A stretch of 64,000 nt of DNA from Termitidicoccus mucosus (GCF_038725785.1 NZ_CP109796.1:5642501-5706500); one strand, 5' to 3'. Shown: positions 45,279 to 55,933, counted from the stretch's first letter. Notes: generated by a model from the letters alone, not told the origin. Translations and numbers: made by a program.

Positions 45279-47378
45279 TTAGAAGCGGGCGATGGTGACG
45301 TTGATGTTGAAGCCGAAATCGCTTTCGCGGGTGTTGCCGTCGTACATCGTCACGCCGTAGCGAATGGTCCAGAGGCCGTTGGCGATATTTTGGATGAGGC
45401 CGATGGTGCGCTCGTTGAAACGGCTTTCGCGGGCGTCGTAGTGCAGGCGCAGGTAGCCAAGCCAGACTTCGTTGAAACGGTAGCGGAATTCACCGACGTA
45501 TTCCTCGATCTGGCTGTGCAGGTATTCGTTGGAGAGCGTGAAGGACCAGAGTTCGCCGTCGTGGACGGTGAGGCCGGCGTTAAATTCGCGGAGGGTGAAG
45601 TCGCGGCTGTCGAGGCTGGTGAAAAAATCGAAGCGCAGCCAGGTCGCGGGCATGAGCGCGAACTCGGCGTGGAGGTCGGAGAGGTCGTGTTCGCCGGCGT
45701 CCTCGGTGTTGCCGAAGCGAAGGTCGGCGGCGAGGTTGAGCATGGCGAGGTCACGCGAGCCGTATTCGGGATGGCGGGTTTGCAGGGTTTGGTCGAGGCC
45801 GATGCGCAGGGTGTTGGTGGGGCGGAGTTCGTCGATGTAACGCTGGTCGCCGAGGCCGAGCGGCTGGAGGTAAGTCGTGAAAGTGCGGTCGTCGATGGCG
45901 GGGATGAAGGGCCGGCCTTTGTCGGCGCGCGGGATGTAGCGGTAGGAAAGGCGCGGAGTGACGAGGTGGCGAAGGCCGTCGATGCGCCATTGTTCGTTTT
46001 TGTAATTAAAGACGCCGCTGGCGCGCAGGCTGGCGTCGAAGCCGATTTCACCGAGGGCGCGGGTGTAATGGCTGGCGCCGTCGCCGGGGTTGGCATCGGC
46101 GTAGTGGGTGAGGCGTCCGCCGATGACGGGCGTGAACGCGCCCCAGTCGCCGAAGGCCACGGGACGTTCCAGCGCGTAGTAGCCGTCGAAGCGGTTGCTG
46201 TCGATGGTCGGCTCGCCGGAGGGGGAGTCGTCGGTGAGCGAGGCGGCGCTGAGCTGGAGGCGCTGGTAGATGCCGAGGCCGCTGGCGACGGGCAGCAGGT
46301 CGAAACGGAGTTCGGGGAGGCGCTGCTGGACGGAGTGATAGGAGTTTAGCTGCGCGCGGGCGAGGAGGGAGATGACGTAGTTTCGGCCGGTGTAGTTGGC
46401 TTCGAGAAAATTGTCCGGGTGCTGGAGTCGGTAGAATTCGCCGGAGCGGAAATCGCGCGTGACCTCGGAGTCGCTCCAGTAGTGAATCTCGCCGAAAACG
46501 GAAAAGTTTTCCGTGATGTCCTGGTGATGCGTCCATGCGACGAAGCCGCGGTCGGGCTGGATGGGGCGCCCGAGCACGTCGGTGAGGCGGTCGCCGTAGT
46601 CGTGGATGTAGCCGGTGTCGAGCGAGCCGGCGGCGCGCCCGCCGAGGAGCGTGGTGTCGTAGGTGGCGGTCGGCCCGATGAGGAGTCCGCGCTTGGTGTG
46701 GAAAGTGGCGGCGCCCCCGGCCTCGACGCCTTCGAGCACGGGCACCTCGATGCCGAGGCCGAGGAAGAAGCCGAGGTTGCCGCGCTGGCCGAGCCGGGCG
46801 TCGATCCGGGAAAGCGAGGAGCCGCCCAGCGGCTGGCTGAGGCGCGGCAGCGGAAGAAGCGTGACGGGGCCGATGCCGAGGCTTGTATCATGGGTGCGGA
46901 TACGCCGGTCGGGGCCGTAAACGAGCGTGCCGGCGTTGAGCGCGGGGGCGAAGGGGCCGGGTTCGGTGTAGGTGATGCGGGCGTTGGCGAGGGTGACCTC
47001 GGAGGGAGTGCCGCTGGCGCGCTCGCCGGAAACGTAGAACGGAAACTCGCCGAGCCGGATGTCGGAGGCGGAGAAAGTTTGGTCGGGGAAGCGGTAGGCG
47101 ATTTCGCCGGCGACGACGCGTTGTCCGGCGCGGGTGAGCTCGACGTGTCCGCGGGCGGTGGCGGTCTGGGTGCGCGGGTGGTAGCGGATTTCGTCGGCGG
47201 TGAGGAGCGCGCCTTGGTAATCGAGGCGCGCATCGCCGGTGCCGACGTATTCGCCGGTGGCGGGATCGGTGTCGAAACTGCCGGCGTTGAACTCGGGCCC
47301 GCCCTCCGGGACCGCGGGCAGGCGTTGCGCGGCGATGGAGACGGCAAGGATGGCGATGCGGGTGATGCGGCGGGTCAC
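45279..47378 (-). CDS. LPS-assembly protein LptD-like (OstA domain plus barrel)
   Basis: About 699 residues. An N-terminal signal region (RIAILAVSIAAQRLPA) is followed by an OstA/LptA-like beta-jellyroll domain, with LDYQGALLTADEIRYHPRTQ, TATARGHVELTRAGQRVVAG and SDIRLGEFPFYVSGERAS. The rest is rich in alternating aromatic beta strands ending in NVTIARF, as expected of a C-terminal outer-membrane barrel; GSSLSRIDARLGQRGNLGFF begins it. The start is uncertain: GTG 47378 or TTG 47381, since no ATG is available and the frame stays open to 47474. It would insert LPS into the outer leaflet, consistent with the glycosyltransferases in the window. Confidence 0.82.
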   Translation of the reverse strand: MTRRITRIAILAVSIAAQRLPAVPEGGPEFNAGSFDTDPATGEYVGTGDARLDYQGALLTADEIRYHPRTQTATARGHVELTRAGQRVVAGEIAYRFPDQTFSASDIRLGEFPFYVSGERASGTPSEVTLANARITYTEPGPFAPALNAGTLVYGPDRRIRTHDTSLGIGPVTLLPLPRLSQPLGGSSLSRIDARLGQRGNLGFFLGLGIEVPVLEGVEAGGAATFHTKRGLLIGPTATYDTTLLGGRAAGSLDTGYIHDYGDRLTDVLGRPIQPDRGFVAWTHHQDITENFSVFGEIHYWSDSEVTRDFRSGEFYRLQHPDNFLEANYTGRNYVISLLARAQLNSYHSVQQRLPELRFDLLPVASGLGIYQRLQLSAASLTDDSPSGEPTIDSNRFDGYYALERPVAFGDWGAFTPVIGGRLTHYADANPGDGASHYTRALGEIGFDASLRASGVFNYKNEQWRIDGLRHLVTPRLSYRYIPRADKGRPFIPAIDDRTFTTYLQPLGLGDQRYIDELRPTNTLRIGLDQTLQTRHPEYGSRDLAMLNLAADLRFGNTEDAGEHDLSDLHAEFALMPATWLRFDFFTSLDSRDFTLREFNAGLTVHDGELWSFTLSNEYLHSQIEEYVGEFRYRFNEVWLGYLRLHYDARESRFNERTIGLIQNIANGLWTIRYGVTMYDGNTRESDFGFNINVTIARF

Positions 47379-47442
47379 AAGGGCCAAGCAAAGGCGCGCG
47401 CGGCGCGGCGGGCAAGTCTGGTGATATGCGTGTTTCTGCAAT

Positions 47443-47496
47443 CGTTCGCGTTCTCTTACGCGTTCTCGAAGCATCCCGGAGAAAGAAGAGAGAACG
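47443..47496. repeat. Hexad tract, CGTTCTC type
   Basis: Reads cgttcg-cgttct-cttacg-cgttct-cg and is followed by a partial complement gagagaacgag near 47488. Related to 10955-11022. In the 47379-47700 gap with the family F copy; no gene seen there. Confidence 0.6.
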
Positions 47497-47562
47497 AGTC
47501 ATGCCAGTTGCGAACAAGATTGGCGCGTTGGCGACGCAGCCGGAAGGCGGCGGGTTGCGCGG

Positions 47563-47650
47563 ATTGCGTGGCATGGGCGTCCCCGCCCATGCTTTTCGGT
47601 GGGAAGGCGGCGCGGAGCGCCGTCGCACGGGCGAGTCGGCCGTGCCACTC
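47563..47650. repeat. Family F palindromic element, copy 2
   Basis: attgcgtggcatgggcgtcc on the left and gtcggccgtgccactcgac on the right, with the same ggcgcggagcgcc central hairpin as the copy at 45021-45110. About 50 bp before the AraC gene start, so it may lie within or next to its promoter. Confidence 0.8.
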
Positions 47651-47700
47651 GACCCGGGTTGCAAAGCAAGGCTCGCCATCAGGCAGCGGCGGGCTAGGGG

Positions 47701-48618
47701 ATGAGCATGCCTCCCACGCCGAAAAAAAACGACGCGCCCAAAGCCGAGGGGTTTCGCGGGCAGCGGCTTGTGGTGTTGCCGGCCGGCGTGCGGGAGCGTT
47801 TGCGGGCGCATCCGCTGCTGCGCGGGTTGCTGGTCACGGACGCCGGGGTTTTCCCGCACGCGGCGGCGCATTTGATCGAGAGGCCGGGCGGGGCGCCGAC
47901 CACGTTGCTGTTGCTGTGCACGGCGGGGCGCGGCTGGGTGCGCCTGGCGGACGGCGGCACGCTGCCCGTCCGCGCGGGCTCGCTGGCGTGGCTGCCCTCG
48001 GGGCAGGCGCATGCCTACGGCGCGGACGCCGGGGAACCGTGGAGCGTCGAGTGGGTGCACGTGACGGGCGACGAGGTGGGGGCGTGGGCGGAGCTGTTGC
48101 AACTGCCGGCCGGCGGAGGCGTGGTCTCGCTGGACGCGGAGACGGCCACGCGCATCGGGCTGGGCGGGGCGTGGGAGCATCTTGAGCGCGGCTATTCGCT
48201 GGCGAACCTGGTGGCGGCGGGGACGGTGTTACGGAGCGCGCTTTCCGCGTTTGGGCGGGGCCTGGCGATGCCGGGGAAACCGGGCGGGCGGTCCGCGATG
48301 GAGCGCGTGGCGGCATCCGCCGAATGGATGAAGGAGCACCTTGTGAAACCGATGCGGCTGCGGGAGCTTGCGACGCTCGCGGGGCTGTCGGTGCCGCATT
48401 ACAGCGCCCTGTTCCGGCTGCACACGGGCTTTGCGCCCATCGACTGGCTCATCCGCCTGCGCATCCAGCGCGCGTGCCAGTTGCTCGACACCACCGACGC
48501 GCCCGTGCGCGCGGTCGGGGAGCAGGCGGGCTTTGGCGACGCGTATTATTTCGCCCGCAGTTTCCGGCGGGTGATGGGCGTGTCGCCGAGGGCATACCGG
48601 AAAGTGAAGAAAGGGTAA
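47701..48618 (+). CDS. AraC-family transcriptional regulator
   Basis: 305 residues (start ATG 47701 or 47707). The N-terminal half is an AraC-type cupin sensor: TLLLLCTAGRGWVRLADGGT, LAWLPSGQAHAYGADAGEPW and VEWVHVTGDEV. The C-terminal double helix-turn-helix contains MRLRELATLAGLSVPHYSAL FRLHTGFAPIDWLIRLRIQR and VGEQAGFGDAYYFARSFRRV, followed by MGVSPRAYR. It is directly upstream of the L-rhamnose isomerase gene in the same direction (200-bp gap), so a rhamnose-responsive role is a reasonable inference. Confidence 0.92.
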   Translation: MSMPPTPKKNDAPKAEGFRGQRLVVLPAGVRERLRAHPLLRGLLVTDAGVFPHAAAHLIERPGGAPTTLLLLCTAGRGWVRLADGGTLPVRAGSLAWLPSGQAHAYGADAGEPWSVEWVHVTGDEVGAWAELLQLPAGGGVVSLDAETATRIGLGGAWEHLERGYSLANLVAAGTVLRSALSAFGRGLAMPGKPGGRSAMERVAASAEWMKEHLVKPMRLRELATLAGLSVPHYSALFRLHTGFAPIDWLIRLRIQRACQLLDTTDAPVRAVGEQAGFGDAYYFARSFRRVMGVSPRAYRKVKKG

Positions 48619-48818
48619 GGGGATGTGCGCTTCGGGCGGCTCAAGTCTGCGCCACGGCGCCGCGGGCGGAGGCGCCGGCATTCTGACTGTCGGAAAAACG
48701 CATCGGGCGGCGCGGTTTTTTCGTTTTGCTTTTTGAGCGACTTCGCTCATTAATTTTTTCTTTCCGCCATTCCGCCAAAACGGAGATTTCACCCGCAAAA
48801 CTACCCGACCAAAAATCC

Positions 48819-50066
48819 ATGGACGCATTCAACCTCGCAAAACAACGTTACGCCGACCTCGGCGTGGACGTCGAAAAATCCCTCCAAACCCTCGCCGCCA
48901 CGCCCGTGTCGCTTCAATGCTGGCAGGGCGACGACGTGGGCGGCTTCGAAAACGCCGGCGGCGCGCTCACCGGTGGCATCGCCGCCACCGGCAACTACCC
49001 CGGCAAAGCCCGCGGCCCCGCCGAGCTTCGCGCCGACCTCGACCTCGCGCTCTCGCTCATCCCCGGCAGTCACCGCGTCAACGTGCATGCCAGCTACGCC
49101 GAGCTCGGCGGCCAAAAAGTGGACCGCGACGCCTACACCATCGAGCACTTCGCGGGCTGGGTTGACTGGGCGAAACAGCGCGGCCTCGGCCTCGATTTCA
49201 ACCCGACCTGCTTCTCGCACCCGCTGTCCGCCGACGGCTTCACGCTCTCGCACCACGACGAGGCTGTCCGCAAATTCTGGATACGCCACGGCATCGCCTG
49301 CCGCAAGATCGCCGGGGAGATGGGCCGCCGCCTCGGCAAGACCGTCATCACGAATTTCTGGATGCCGGACGGCTTCAAGGACACGCCGGTCAACCGCCGC
49401 GCCTACCGCGAGCGCATGGAGCAGTCGCTCGACGAAATCTTCGCAGTCGCCATCGACCAGCAGTGCAACCGCGACGCACTCGAAAGCAAACTCTTCGGCG
49501 TGGGCTTCGAGTCCTGCACCATCGGCTCGCACGAGTTCTACATGGGCTACACCATGAAGAACAAAAAAGTCCTCTGCCTCGACGCCGGCCACTTCCACCC
49601 GACCGAGACGCTTGCGGACAAAATCTCCTCCGTGCTCCAGTTCCTGCCCGAGATCCTGCTCCACGTGAGTCGCGGCGTGCGCTGGGACAGCGACCACGTC
49701 GTCGCGCTCGACGACCAGACGCGCGCGCTCATGGAGGAAATCGTGCGCGGCGACTATCTCTCCCGCGTACACATCGGCATGGATTTCTTCGACGCGAGCA
49801 TCAACCGCATCATGGCCTGGGTCATCGGCGCGCGCAACACGCAGAAGGCCCTCCTGCTCGCGCTGATCGAGCCGCGCGACCGGCTTCGCAAGCTGGAGGC
49901 CGAGGGCGATTACAGCACCCGCCTCGCGTTGCTGGAGGAGGCGAAATCGCTTCCCTTCGGCGCGATCTGGGACGAGTTCTGCCGGCGCAACAACACGCCC
50001 GTCGGCGTCGCGTGGATTCCCACGGTCAAGGACTACGAGAAAAAAGTGCTCTCGGCGCGCAAATAA
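48819..50066 (+). CDS. rhaA: L-rhamnose isomerase
   Basis: Converts L-rhamnose to L-rhamnulose; 415 residues. Starts MDAFNLAKQRYADLGVDVEK; typical RhaA blocks are SLQCWQGDDVGGFE, RVNVHASYAELGG, GLDFNPTCFSHPLS, TNFWMPDGFKDTPVNRRAYR and CLDAGHFHPTETLADKISSV with the metal-binding acidic and His residues, then RGVRWDSDHVV. Start ATG 48819 is preferred over the longer open frame. No rhamnulokinase or rhamnulose-1-phosphate aldolase is adjacent. The GH106-like gene at the right edge belongs to a rhamnosidase family. A clear terminator follows. Confidence 0.95.
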   Translation: MDAFNLAKQRYADLGVDVEKSLQTLAATPVSLQCWQGDDVGGFENAGGALTGGIAATGNYPGKARGPAELRADLDLALSLIPGSHRVNVHASYAELGGQKVDRDAYTIEHFAGWVDWAKQRGLGLDFNPTCFSHPLSADGFTLSHHDEAVRKFWIRHGIACRKIAGEMGRRLGKTVITNFWMPDGFKDTPVNRRAYRERMEQSLDEIFAVAIDQQCNRDALESKLFGVGFESCTIGSHEFYMGYTMKNKKVLCLDAGHFHPTETLADKISSVLQFLPEILLHVSRGVRWDSDHVVALDDQTRALMEEIVRGDYLSRVHIGMDFFDASINRIMAWVIGARNTQKALLLALIEPRDRLRKLEAEGDYSTRLALLEEAKSLPFGAIWDEFCRRNNTPVGVAWIPTVKDYEKKVLSARK

Positions 50067-50093
50067 GCCCGCCCGCATCAGGTGTTTTTTGGA

Positions 50094-50126
50094 GCCGTCT
50101 TCCCATGCGGGGAAGACGGCTTTTTT
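50094..50126 (+). terminator. Rho-independent terminator after rhaA
   Basis: An 11-bp stem gccgtcttccc / gggaagacggc (50094-50104 and 50110-50120), loop about 5 nt, then tttttt. 28 bp after the rhaA stop codon. Confidence 0.92.
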
Positions 50127-50160
50127 ATCGGCCTGAAGGATTTCCGGTGATGATCGCTTA

Positions 50161-50308
50161 TGCCAATGCCCAATGATAATTGGGCTGATGGAGGGCCGAG
50201 CTCCTGCGAGGCCGTCGCCGGAGAACATCGCATATGACCGCGACGGCCTCGCAGGAGCTCGGCCCTCCACCCAAAACGCCGGAGCCCAAAAGGGATTCGG
50301 AAATGATA
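50161..50308. mobile_element. MITE-like element, TACCATTTCC shell (family C copy 2)
   Basis: Core hairpin 50189-50269 with arms tggagggccgagctcctgcg and complement, as at 16178-16258. Ends are tgccaatgccc on the left and ggaaatgata on the right. TTA stands on both sides (50158-50160 and 50309-50311), a possible 3-bp target duplication. Lies between the rhaA terminator and the convergent phospholipase D-like gene. Confidence 0.82.
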
Positions 50309-50345
50309 TTATGCCATTTATTGCGCTTCCGATAATGAAGCGGCA

Positions 50346-52130
50346 TCAAAGCAGCCCCTCGATGGGGAAAATGCGCAGGACCTTGGCGCTGATGCGGCGC
50401 CAGAGGCTGGCGCGGGGCTCGACGTAGGTTTTGATCTCCCGGCCGTCGCTCTCGCCCGTCCAGCAAAGCGGGCGCTGCCCCTTGTCGTTCGGGGGAAGAA
50501 GATGCGGGCGGAAACTGCTGTCGGGCTCGCTGGCCTCCTTGAAAAACTGCGCGACGGCGGTGGCGAGGGAAGGGCTGTCAACGAGCACGCCGATTTCGGT
50601 GTTGAGGAGCGCGGCGCGGGGATCGATGTTCATCGAACCGATGAAGGTCATGCGGCGGTCGATCACGATGGCTTTCGCGTGCAGGCTGATGCCGCGCGAG
50701 CGTTTGCCGCGGAACAGGGTCTTGTTTTTGGCGGCGGGGATGGGACGCAGTTCGTAGAGTTCGACGCCGGCCTCGAGCAGGCGGCGGCGGTAGCGGGCGT
50801 AGCCGGTGTGGACGATGAGGTTGTCGGTCGAGGCGAGCGAGTTGGTGAGGACCTTCACCTGGGCGCCGCGCTGCTCGATGCCGGCCAGGAGGGCGACGCC
50901 TTGTTTCTGCGGGACAAAGTAGGGCGAGATGATGATGAGCTCGTCCGTGGTTCCGGGGAGCATCTCGTCGAGGATTTCGCCGAGGCGCGGGCCTTTTTTG
51001 GGGCTGTCGGGATTGGCCTTGAGCGGGTCGTCGGCGATGAGTCGCGCGGAGCCCCAGTGCCAGCGGGGTTGCACGGCGGTGGGGTTGGCGCGGAGCGGGC
51101 GGGGGGTGAGCGGTCCGTCGCCGAGCAGGGTGTCGATGTCGGCGGCGGAACTGAGGGCGAACGAGCCGGCCTCGATCGCGGCGCGGCGTCGGGCGATGGC
51201 GTCGGGCCTGGGCGGGCGGGAATGAAAGGCGGTGATCGGGTAGGCGTAGTCGCTGTTCCAGAAGGTGTCGAAGGTCTCGGACATGGGCGCGACGACGGGG
51301 CCGATGGTGATGACGTCGAGGTCGCGGTAGTTCATGTCCTGGCGCGCGTCGAAGTATTCGTCGCCGATGTTGCGGCCGCCGATGATGGCGATCTGGTTGT
51401 CGACGATGAAGGACTTGTTGTGCATGCGCCGGTTGAGGCGGCGCCCGTCGATGAAGAATTGCGTGGCGAGGGAAACGGTGTTGCTGCTGCGGTTTTTGAA
51501 AGGGTTGAAAATGCGGACTTCGAGATTGGGATGGGCGTCGAGGGCGAGGAGGTCCCCGTCGCGCCCGATGGTTCCGGTGCCGTCGATGAGCACGCGCACG
51601 CGCACGCCGCGGTCGGCGGCGGCGAGGAGGCGCGAGGCCACGAGGTTGCCGGTGGCGTCGTCGTGGAAGCTGAAATACTGGACGTCGATCGAGCGGGCGG
51701 CGGCATCGGCCAGGGTGATGCGGGCGGCGAGCGCGTCGGCACTGAGCGCGAGCAGGCGGAAACCGGATTCGCCGTCGGGATGGGCGGCGGCCTTTTCCTG
51801 GATGCGAAGCGCGCCGGGAGTGCCGGCGGGCGCAGGGAGAGCCCGGGAGACCGGCTTGTAATAGTGGTCGCGGACACTGGAGCAGCCGGCGGCGAGGAGG
51901 GCGAGCGCGGCCAGGATGCAAGGCAGGACGGCATGCGGCGGATGCCCGGAGTCATGCCGTTTCCAAATGAAGGTCAGTTTCGTGGCAACGCCTCCATTCG
52001 GTCGTTTTCCGGGAGCGCGGGCATTCTTGTCCGCGATAACCGAGCGGGCAGGAATGCCCGCGTCCCCGGTTTCGTTCCGCCTGAAGCATAAATCCCGTTT
52101 GGAAACGGCATCAGGTGCGTGGATGGACAC
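50346..52130 (-). CDS. Phospholipase D-family lipoprotein (cardiolipin synthase-like), MITE in 5' end
   Basis: Two HKD motifs: HNKSFIVDNQIAIIGGRNIG and HAKAIVIDRRMTFIGSMNID, each H-x-K-x4-D, as in ClsC/YmdC-like transphosphatidylases; a substrate of phospholipids or phosphatidyl groups is inferred. A lipoprotein signal PCILAALALLAAGCSS lies unusually deep (about residues 70-85). The only in-frame start is GTG at 52130. The intervening residues are encoded by a 156-bp MITE (51955-52110). Taking the element and one TCA away leaves GTG, then MSIHAPDSGHPPHAVLPCIL in frame, an ordinary signal peptide. The export of the present protein is therefore doubtful. Confidence 0.87.
   Translation of the reverse strand: MSIHAPDAVSKRDLCFRRNETGDAGIPARSVIADKNARAPGKRPNGGVATKLTFIWKRHDSGHPPHAVLPCILAALALLAAGCSSVRDHYYKPVSRALPAPAGTPGALRIQEKAAAHPDGESGFRLLALSADALAARITLADAAARSIDVQYFSFHDDATGNLVASRLLAAADRGVRVRVLIDGTGTIGRDGDLLALDAHPNLEVRIFNPFKNRSSNTVSLATQFFIDGRRLNRRMHNKSFIVDNQIAIIGGRNIGDEYFDARQDMNYRDLDVITIGPVVAPMSETFDTFWNSDYAYPITAFHSRPPRPDAIARRRAAIEAGSFALSSAADIDTLLGDGPLTPRPLRANPTAVQPRWHWGSARLIADDPLKANPDSPKKGPRLGEILDEMLPGTTDELIIISPYFVPQKQGVALLAGIEQRGAQVKVLTNSLASTDNLIVHTGYARYRRRLLEAGVELYELRPIPAAKNKTLFRGKRSRGISLHAKAIVIDRRMTFIGSMNIDPRAALLNTEIGVLVDSPSLATAVAQFFKEASEPDSSFRPHLLPPNDKGQRPLCWTGESDGREIKTYVEPRASLWRRISAKVLRIFPIEGLL
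51955..52110. mobile_element. MITE-like element, TGCCGTTTCC shell (family C), within a CDS
   Basis: Left end tgccgtttccaaatg, right end cgtttggaaacggca, bordered by TCA on both sides (51952-51954 and 52111-52113), a 3-bp target duplication. Length 156 bp; with one TCA the insertion is 159 bp, a multiple of three. The core is a hairpin of the type gggagcgcgggcattcttgt facing gggcaggaatgcccgcgtcc, different from the cores at 16146 and 50161. Confidence 0.9.
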
Positions 52131-52146
52131 GGGCGGGGAAGCGCAA

Positions 52147-53691
52147 TCAGCGCAGTTTGATCAACTCGGCGGCGGGCGGCAGGTCCTTGATGATCTGCGA
52201 AGGCTCGGGTCCCACGCCGAGGTAGCGGAAATTGGGGAGCCTGTCGGCAGAGGGGAACGGCTCGCCATGCCAGGCCACGTCGAAAATGCCGCGCAGCATC
52301 GCGGCGGTGTAGCGTTGCGCGTTGCGCGGGAGGTCGGCGAAGCGGCGGATTTGCGAGATGTCGCCCTTCCAGCCGGGATGTTTCTCGTAAACAGGCCGCA
52401 GGGCGCGGCGGACGGCGTCGTTGCGGGGGACGTGGTGGTAGCGCCGGCCCGACGCGTCCTCGTAGGCGGTGCAGATGAGGAGGTCGTCGCGCCATTCGCC
52501 GGTGTGGGAGAGCGCGTCGATTTTGTTGATCATGAGATCCTGGTAGCCGCCGTAGCGCAGGGCGTCGCCTTTTTCCACGGCGTCGAACCAGCCGACCATG
52601 CGCTGGCGGCCGGTGCTGGTGCCGAATTCGAGTTTTTTCAGGAGGATGCTGAGCGGGTGCGCATCGTCCATCCGGGTGATGAAGGTGTGGGTGCCGACCT
52701 TGGTGTCGTAGGCCTTGGCGACGCCGAAGGTGTGGATGCGCTGGACCGGGACGCCCGCGCTCTCGAAAAACTCCGGCGTGAAGGTGTGCGAGGCGGTGAC
52801 GTTGGGGGTGAAGCCGTGGCGTTTGTCGAGCCAGTAGGACTGGCCGAACTCGCCGATGACGGTGCGGCCGGCGCGCAGCTCGCGGAGGACGAGCTCGCGC
52901 ACCTCGCCGATTTGCGGGGCCAGTCCGTATCCGGCTTTCCAATACGCATCGGCGAGCGTGTCGAGGTCGAGGGTGAAGGGGGCGGGGCTCTTGAAGCGGG
53001 TGAAGTCGAATTCGCTTTTGTCAAAAACCCCGAGGTCGATGGCCTCGGCGTTGGCGCGGAGTTCGGCGGCGGTGAGTTTTTCGAAAAACGAGTCCCAGGT
53101 GGCGGCGCTCACCTGGCAGACGTGCTGGATGACGCGGCAGGCGCGGTCGGCGCGCTGGGCGAGTTTTTTGCGGAATTCGGCGGGCGGGGCGAGGAAGTCG
53201 GCGTAGTGGATCTGCCACTGGCCGGTCTCGTCGGAAAAGGCGGGCGTGATGCCGCGGCCGGTCGAGCCGCGCGGCTCCTCGCGGAGGATGTTGACGCGGT
53301 AGTCCTCCCACGCGAGGTCGAGCAGGCGGTGGGTGAGGTCGGAGACGAGGGCGCGTTCGTCGATGAGGAGGCGGACGCGGACGGCGTGGCCTTTTTTCTC
53401 CAGCGGGAGCGCCTCCCACCAGATCTTGCGCGGGTCGGCGACGACGCCGCTGCCGATGGCGAGGTGAGCGACACCGGCGTCGGCGACGCCAGCGGGCAGG
53501 AGGTTCAGCTTGATGCCGGCGGCGGTGTGGCCGGAGTTGGCGCCGCCGTTGACCTTGAGGACGACGGAGACGGGCGCGCCGGTGTCGCGCAGCTCGGCGG
53601 CGATTTCCGGGATGAGGCGGCCTTTGCCTTCGTCACCGAAGGAGATGCCGACGTCAGCGATCAGTTGGCTGGAGAAAGGGAGGAGTGACAT
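52147..53691 (-). CDS. purA: Adenylosuccinate synthetase, divergent long form
   Basis: Makes adenylosuccinate from IMP, aspartate and GTP. 514 residues, against about 430 for the common form. The GTP/IMP loop reads [20 protein letters not shown], compared with the usual [21 protein letters not shown] replaces the usual GGANAGHT, and STGRGI is present. Start ATG 53691 ([20 protein letters not shown]). The C-terminal third is unlike textbook PurA except for scattered motifs ([24 protein letters not shown]). It could also be a specialised paralogue; the basic GDEGKGR signature makes the family assignment safe. Confidence 0.85.
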   Translation of the reverse strand: MSLLPFSSQLIADVGISFGDEGKGRLIPEIAAELRDTGAPVSVVLKVNGGANSGHTAAGIKLNLLPAGVADAGVAHLAIGSGVVADPRKIWWEALPLEKKGHAVRVRLLIDERALVSDLTHRLLDLAWEDYRVNILREEPRGSTGRGITPAFSDETGQWQIHYADFLAPPAEFRKKLAQRADRACRVIQHVCQVSAATWDSFFEKLTAAELRANAEAIDLGVFDKSEFDFTRFKSPAPFTLDLDTLADAYWKAGYGLAPQIGEVRELVLRELRAGRTVIGEFGQSYWLDKRHGFTPNVTASHTFTPEFFESAGVPVQRIHTFGVAKAYDTKVGTHTFITRMDDAHPLSILLKKLEFGTSTGRQRMVGWFDAVEKGDALRYGGYQDLMINKIDALSHTGEWRDDLLICTAYEDASGRRYHHVPRNDAVRRALRPVYEKHPGWKGDISQIRRFADLPRNAQRYTAAMLRGIFDVAWHGEPFPSADRLPNFRYLGVGPEPSQIIKDLPPAAELIKLR

Positions 53692-53890
53692 GGTTTCTGG
53701 AAAACGCGCAACCGGAGCCACAAACCCCTGTTGCAGGGAAGCAGAAAGCGGAGGGCGGGGAAGGGGGCAATCTTAAAAGCGGCGGCATGCCGGGCCGCAA
53801 AGCGAGCGCGCGGCGGCCGGCGGGCAGGCGGGGCTGGCTGCATTTCGTCTCGTCACGCCCGCGGAAGTTGTCGTTATTGCCCGGTGAACA

Positions 53891-54262
53891 ATGTCGCTGC
53901 TGATACTCGCCAACGTCGAAAACCTCGCCGGACGTCCCGTTGAATTCTGGGTCAAGGCGCTGTTTATCATCGTCGGCCTGTTCGTGCTGTTCTGGATTCT
54001 CGAAAAACTTTTCAAAACCAGCCGCCTCATCCTCAGCATCGCGTTGCTGGTTGTCATCGTGATGATTGGCTACAATTGGATTCAGCATCGCAACGAGCCC
54101 GCGTTCATGACCCCCGTGATCGACATCCTCGCCCCCGTTTTCGGCGGCCCCGACCGGCCCGCCGAGCCGCCCGCCGGCGCTCCCGCGCGCCCCGCCCCGC
54201 CGTCCCCCGTCGCGCCGCCCAACCCCGCGCCTCCTCCCGCTCCGCCGCCGAGCCCGCGATGA
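53891..54262 (+). CDS. Small membrane protein with Pro/Ala-rich tail
   Basis: 123 residues, no family recognised. It has two hydrophobic segments: ALFIIVGLFVLFWILEKLF (about residues 23-41) and LILSIALLVVIVMIGYNW (about 46-63). The C-terminal 40 residues are almost only Pro and Ala with a few charges, a flexible tail. It starts at ATG 53891, divergent from purA (199 bp) and 98 bp before gnd in the same direction. High G+C and codon pattern resemble the neighbours. Role unknown. Confidence 0.6.
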   Translation: MSLLILANVENLAGRPVEFWVKALFIIVGLFVLFWILEKLFKTSRLILSIALLVVIVMIGYNWIQHRNEPAFMTPVIDILAPVFGGPDRPAEPPAGAPARPAPPSPVAPPNPAPPPAPPPSPR

Positions 54263-54360
54263 CCGTTTTCGCGTGACACAATCATCTTCCATATTTCTGG
54301 CGCACGTGTCTTTTTCTGTCGCTTTTTGCTGCAAACCAAATACCTTCCCGACTTTTTCCT

Positions 54361-55866
<1,506 letters not shown>

Positions 55867-55901
55867 GCGACATCGGTTTATAAAAGACGAACACGCAAAC
55901 G

Positions 55902-55932
55902 GCGGCGCCCGGAAAGGGGCGCCGCTTTTTTT
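55902..55932 (+). terminator. Rho-independent terminator after gnd
   Basis: Perfect 9-bp stem gcggcgccc / gggcgccgc (55902-55910 and 55917-55925), 6-nt loop, then a run of seven T. 36 bp after the gnd stop. A family E element starts immediately after the T-run. Confidence 0.92.
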
Positions 55933-55933
55933 C

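Noticed and set aside
50158-50316. 8-bp direct repeat ttatgcca around the family C copy 2
   Set aside because: It overlaps the terminal repeat, which itself begins tgcca, so the 8 bp are not independent; only the TTA is counted as a possible duplication.
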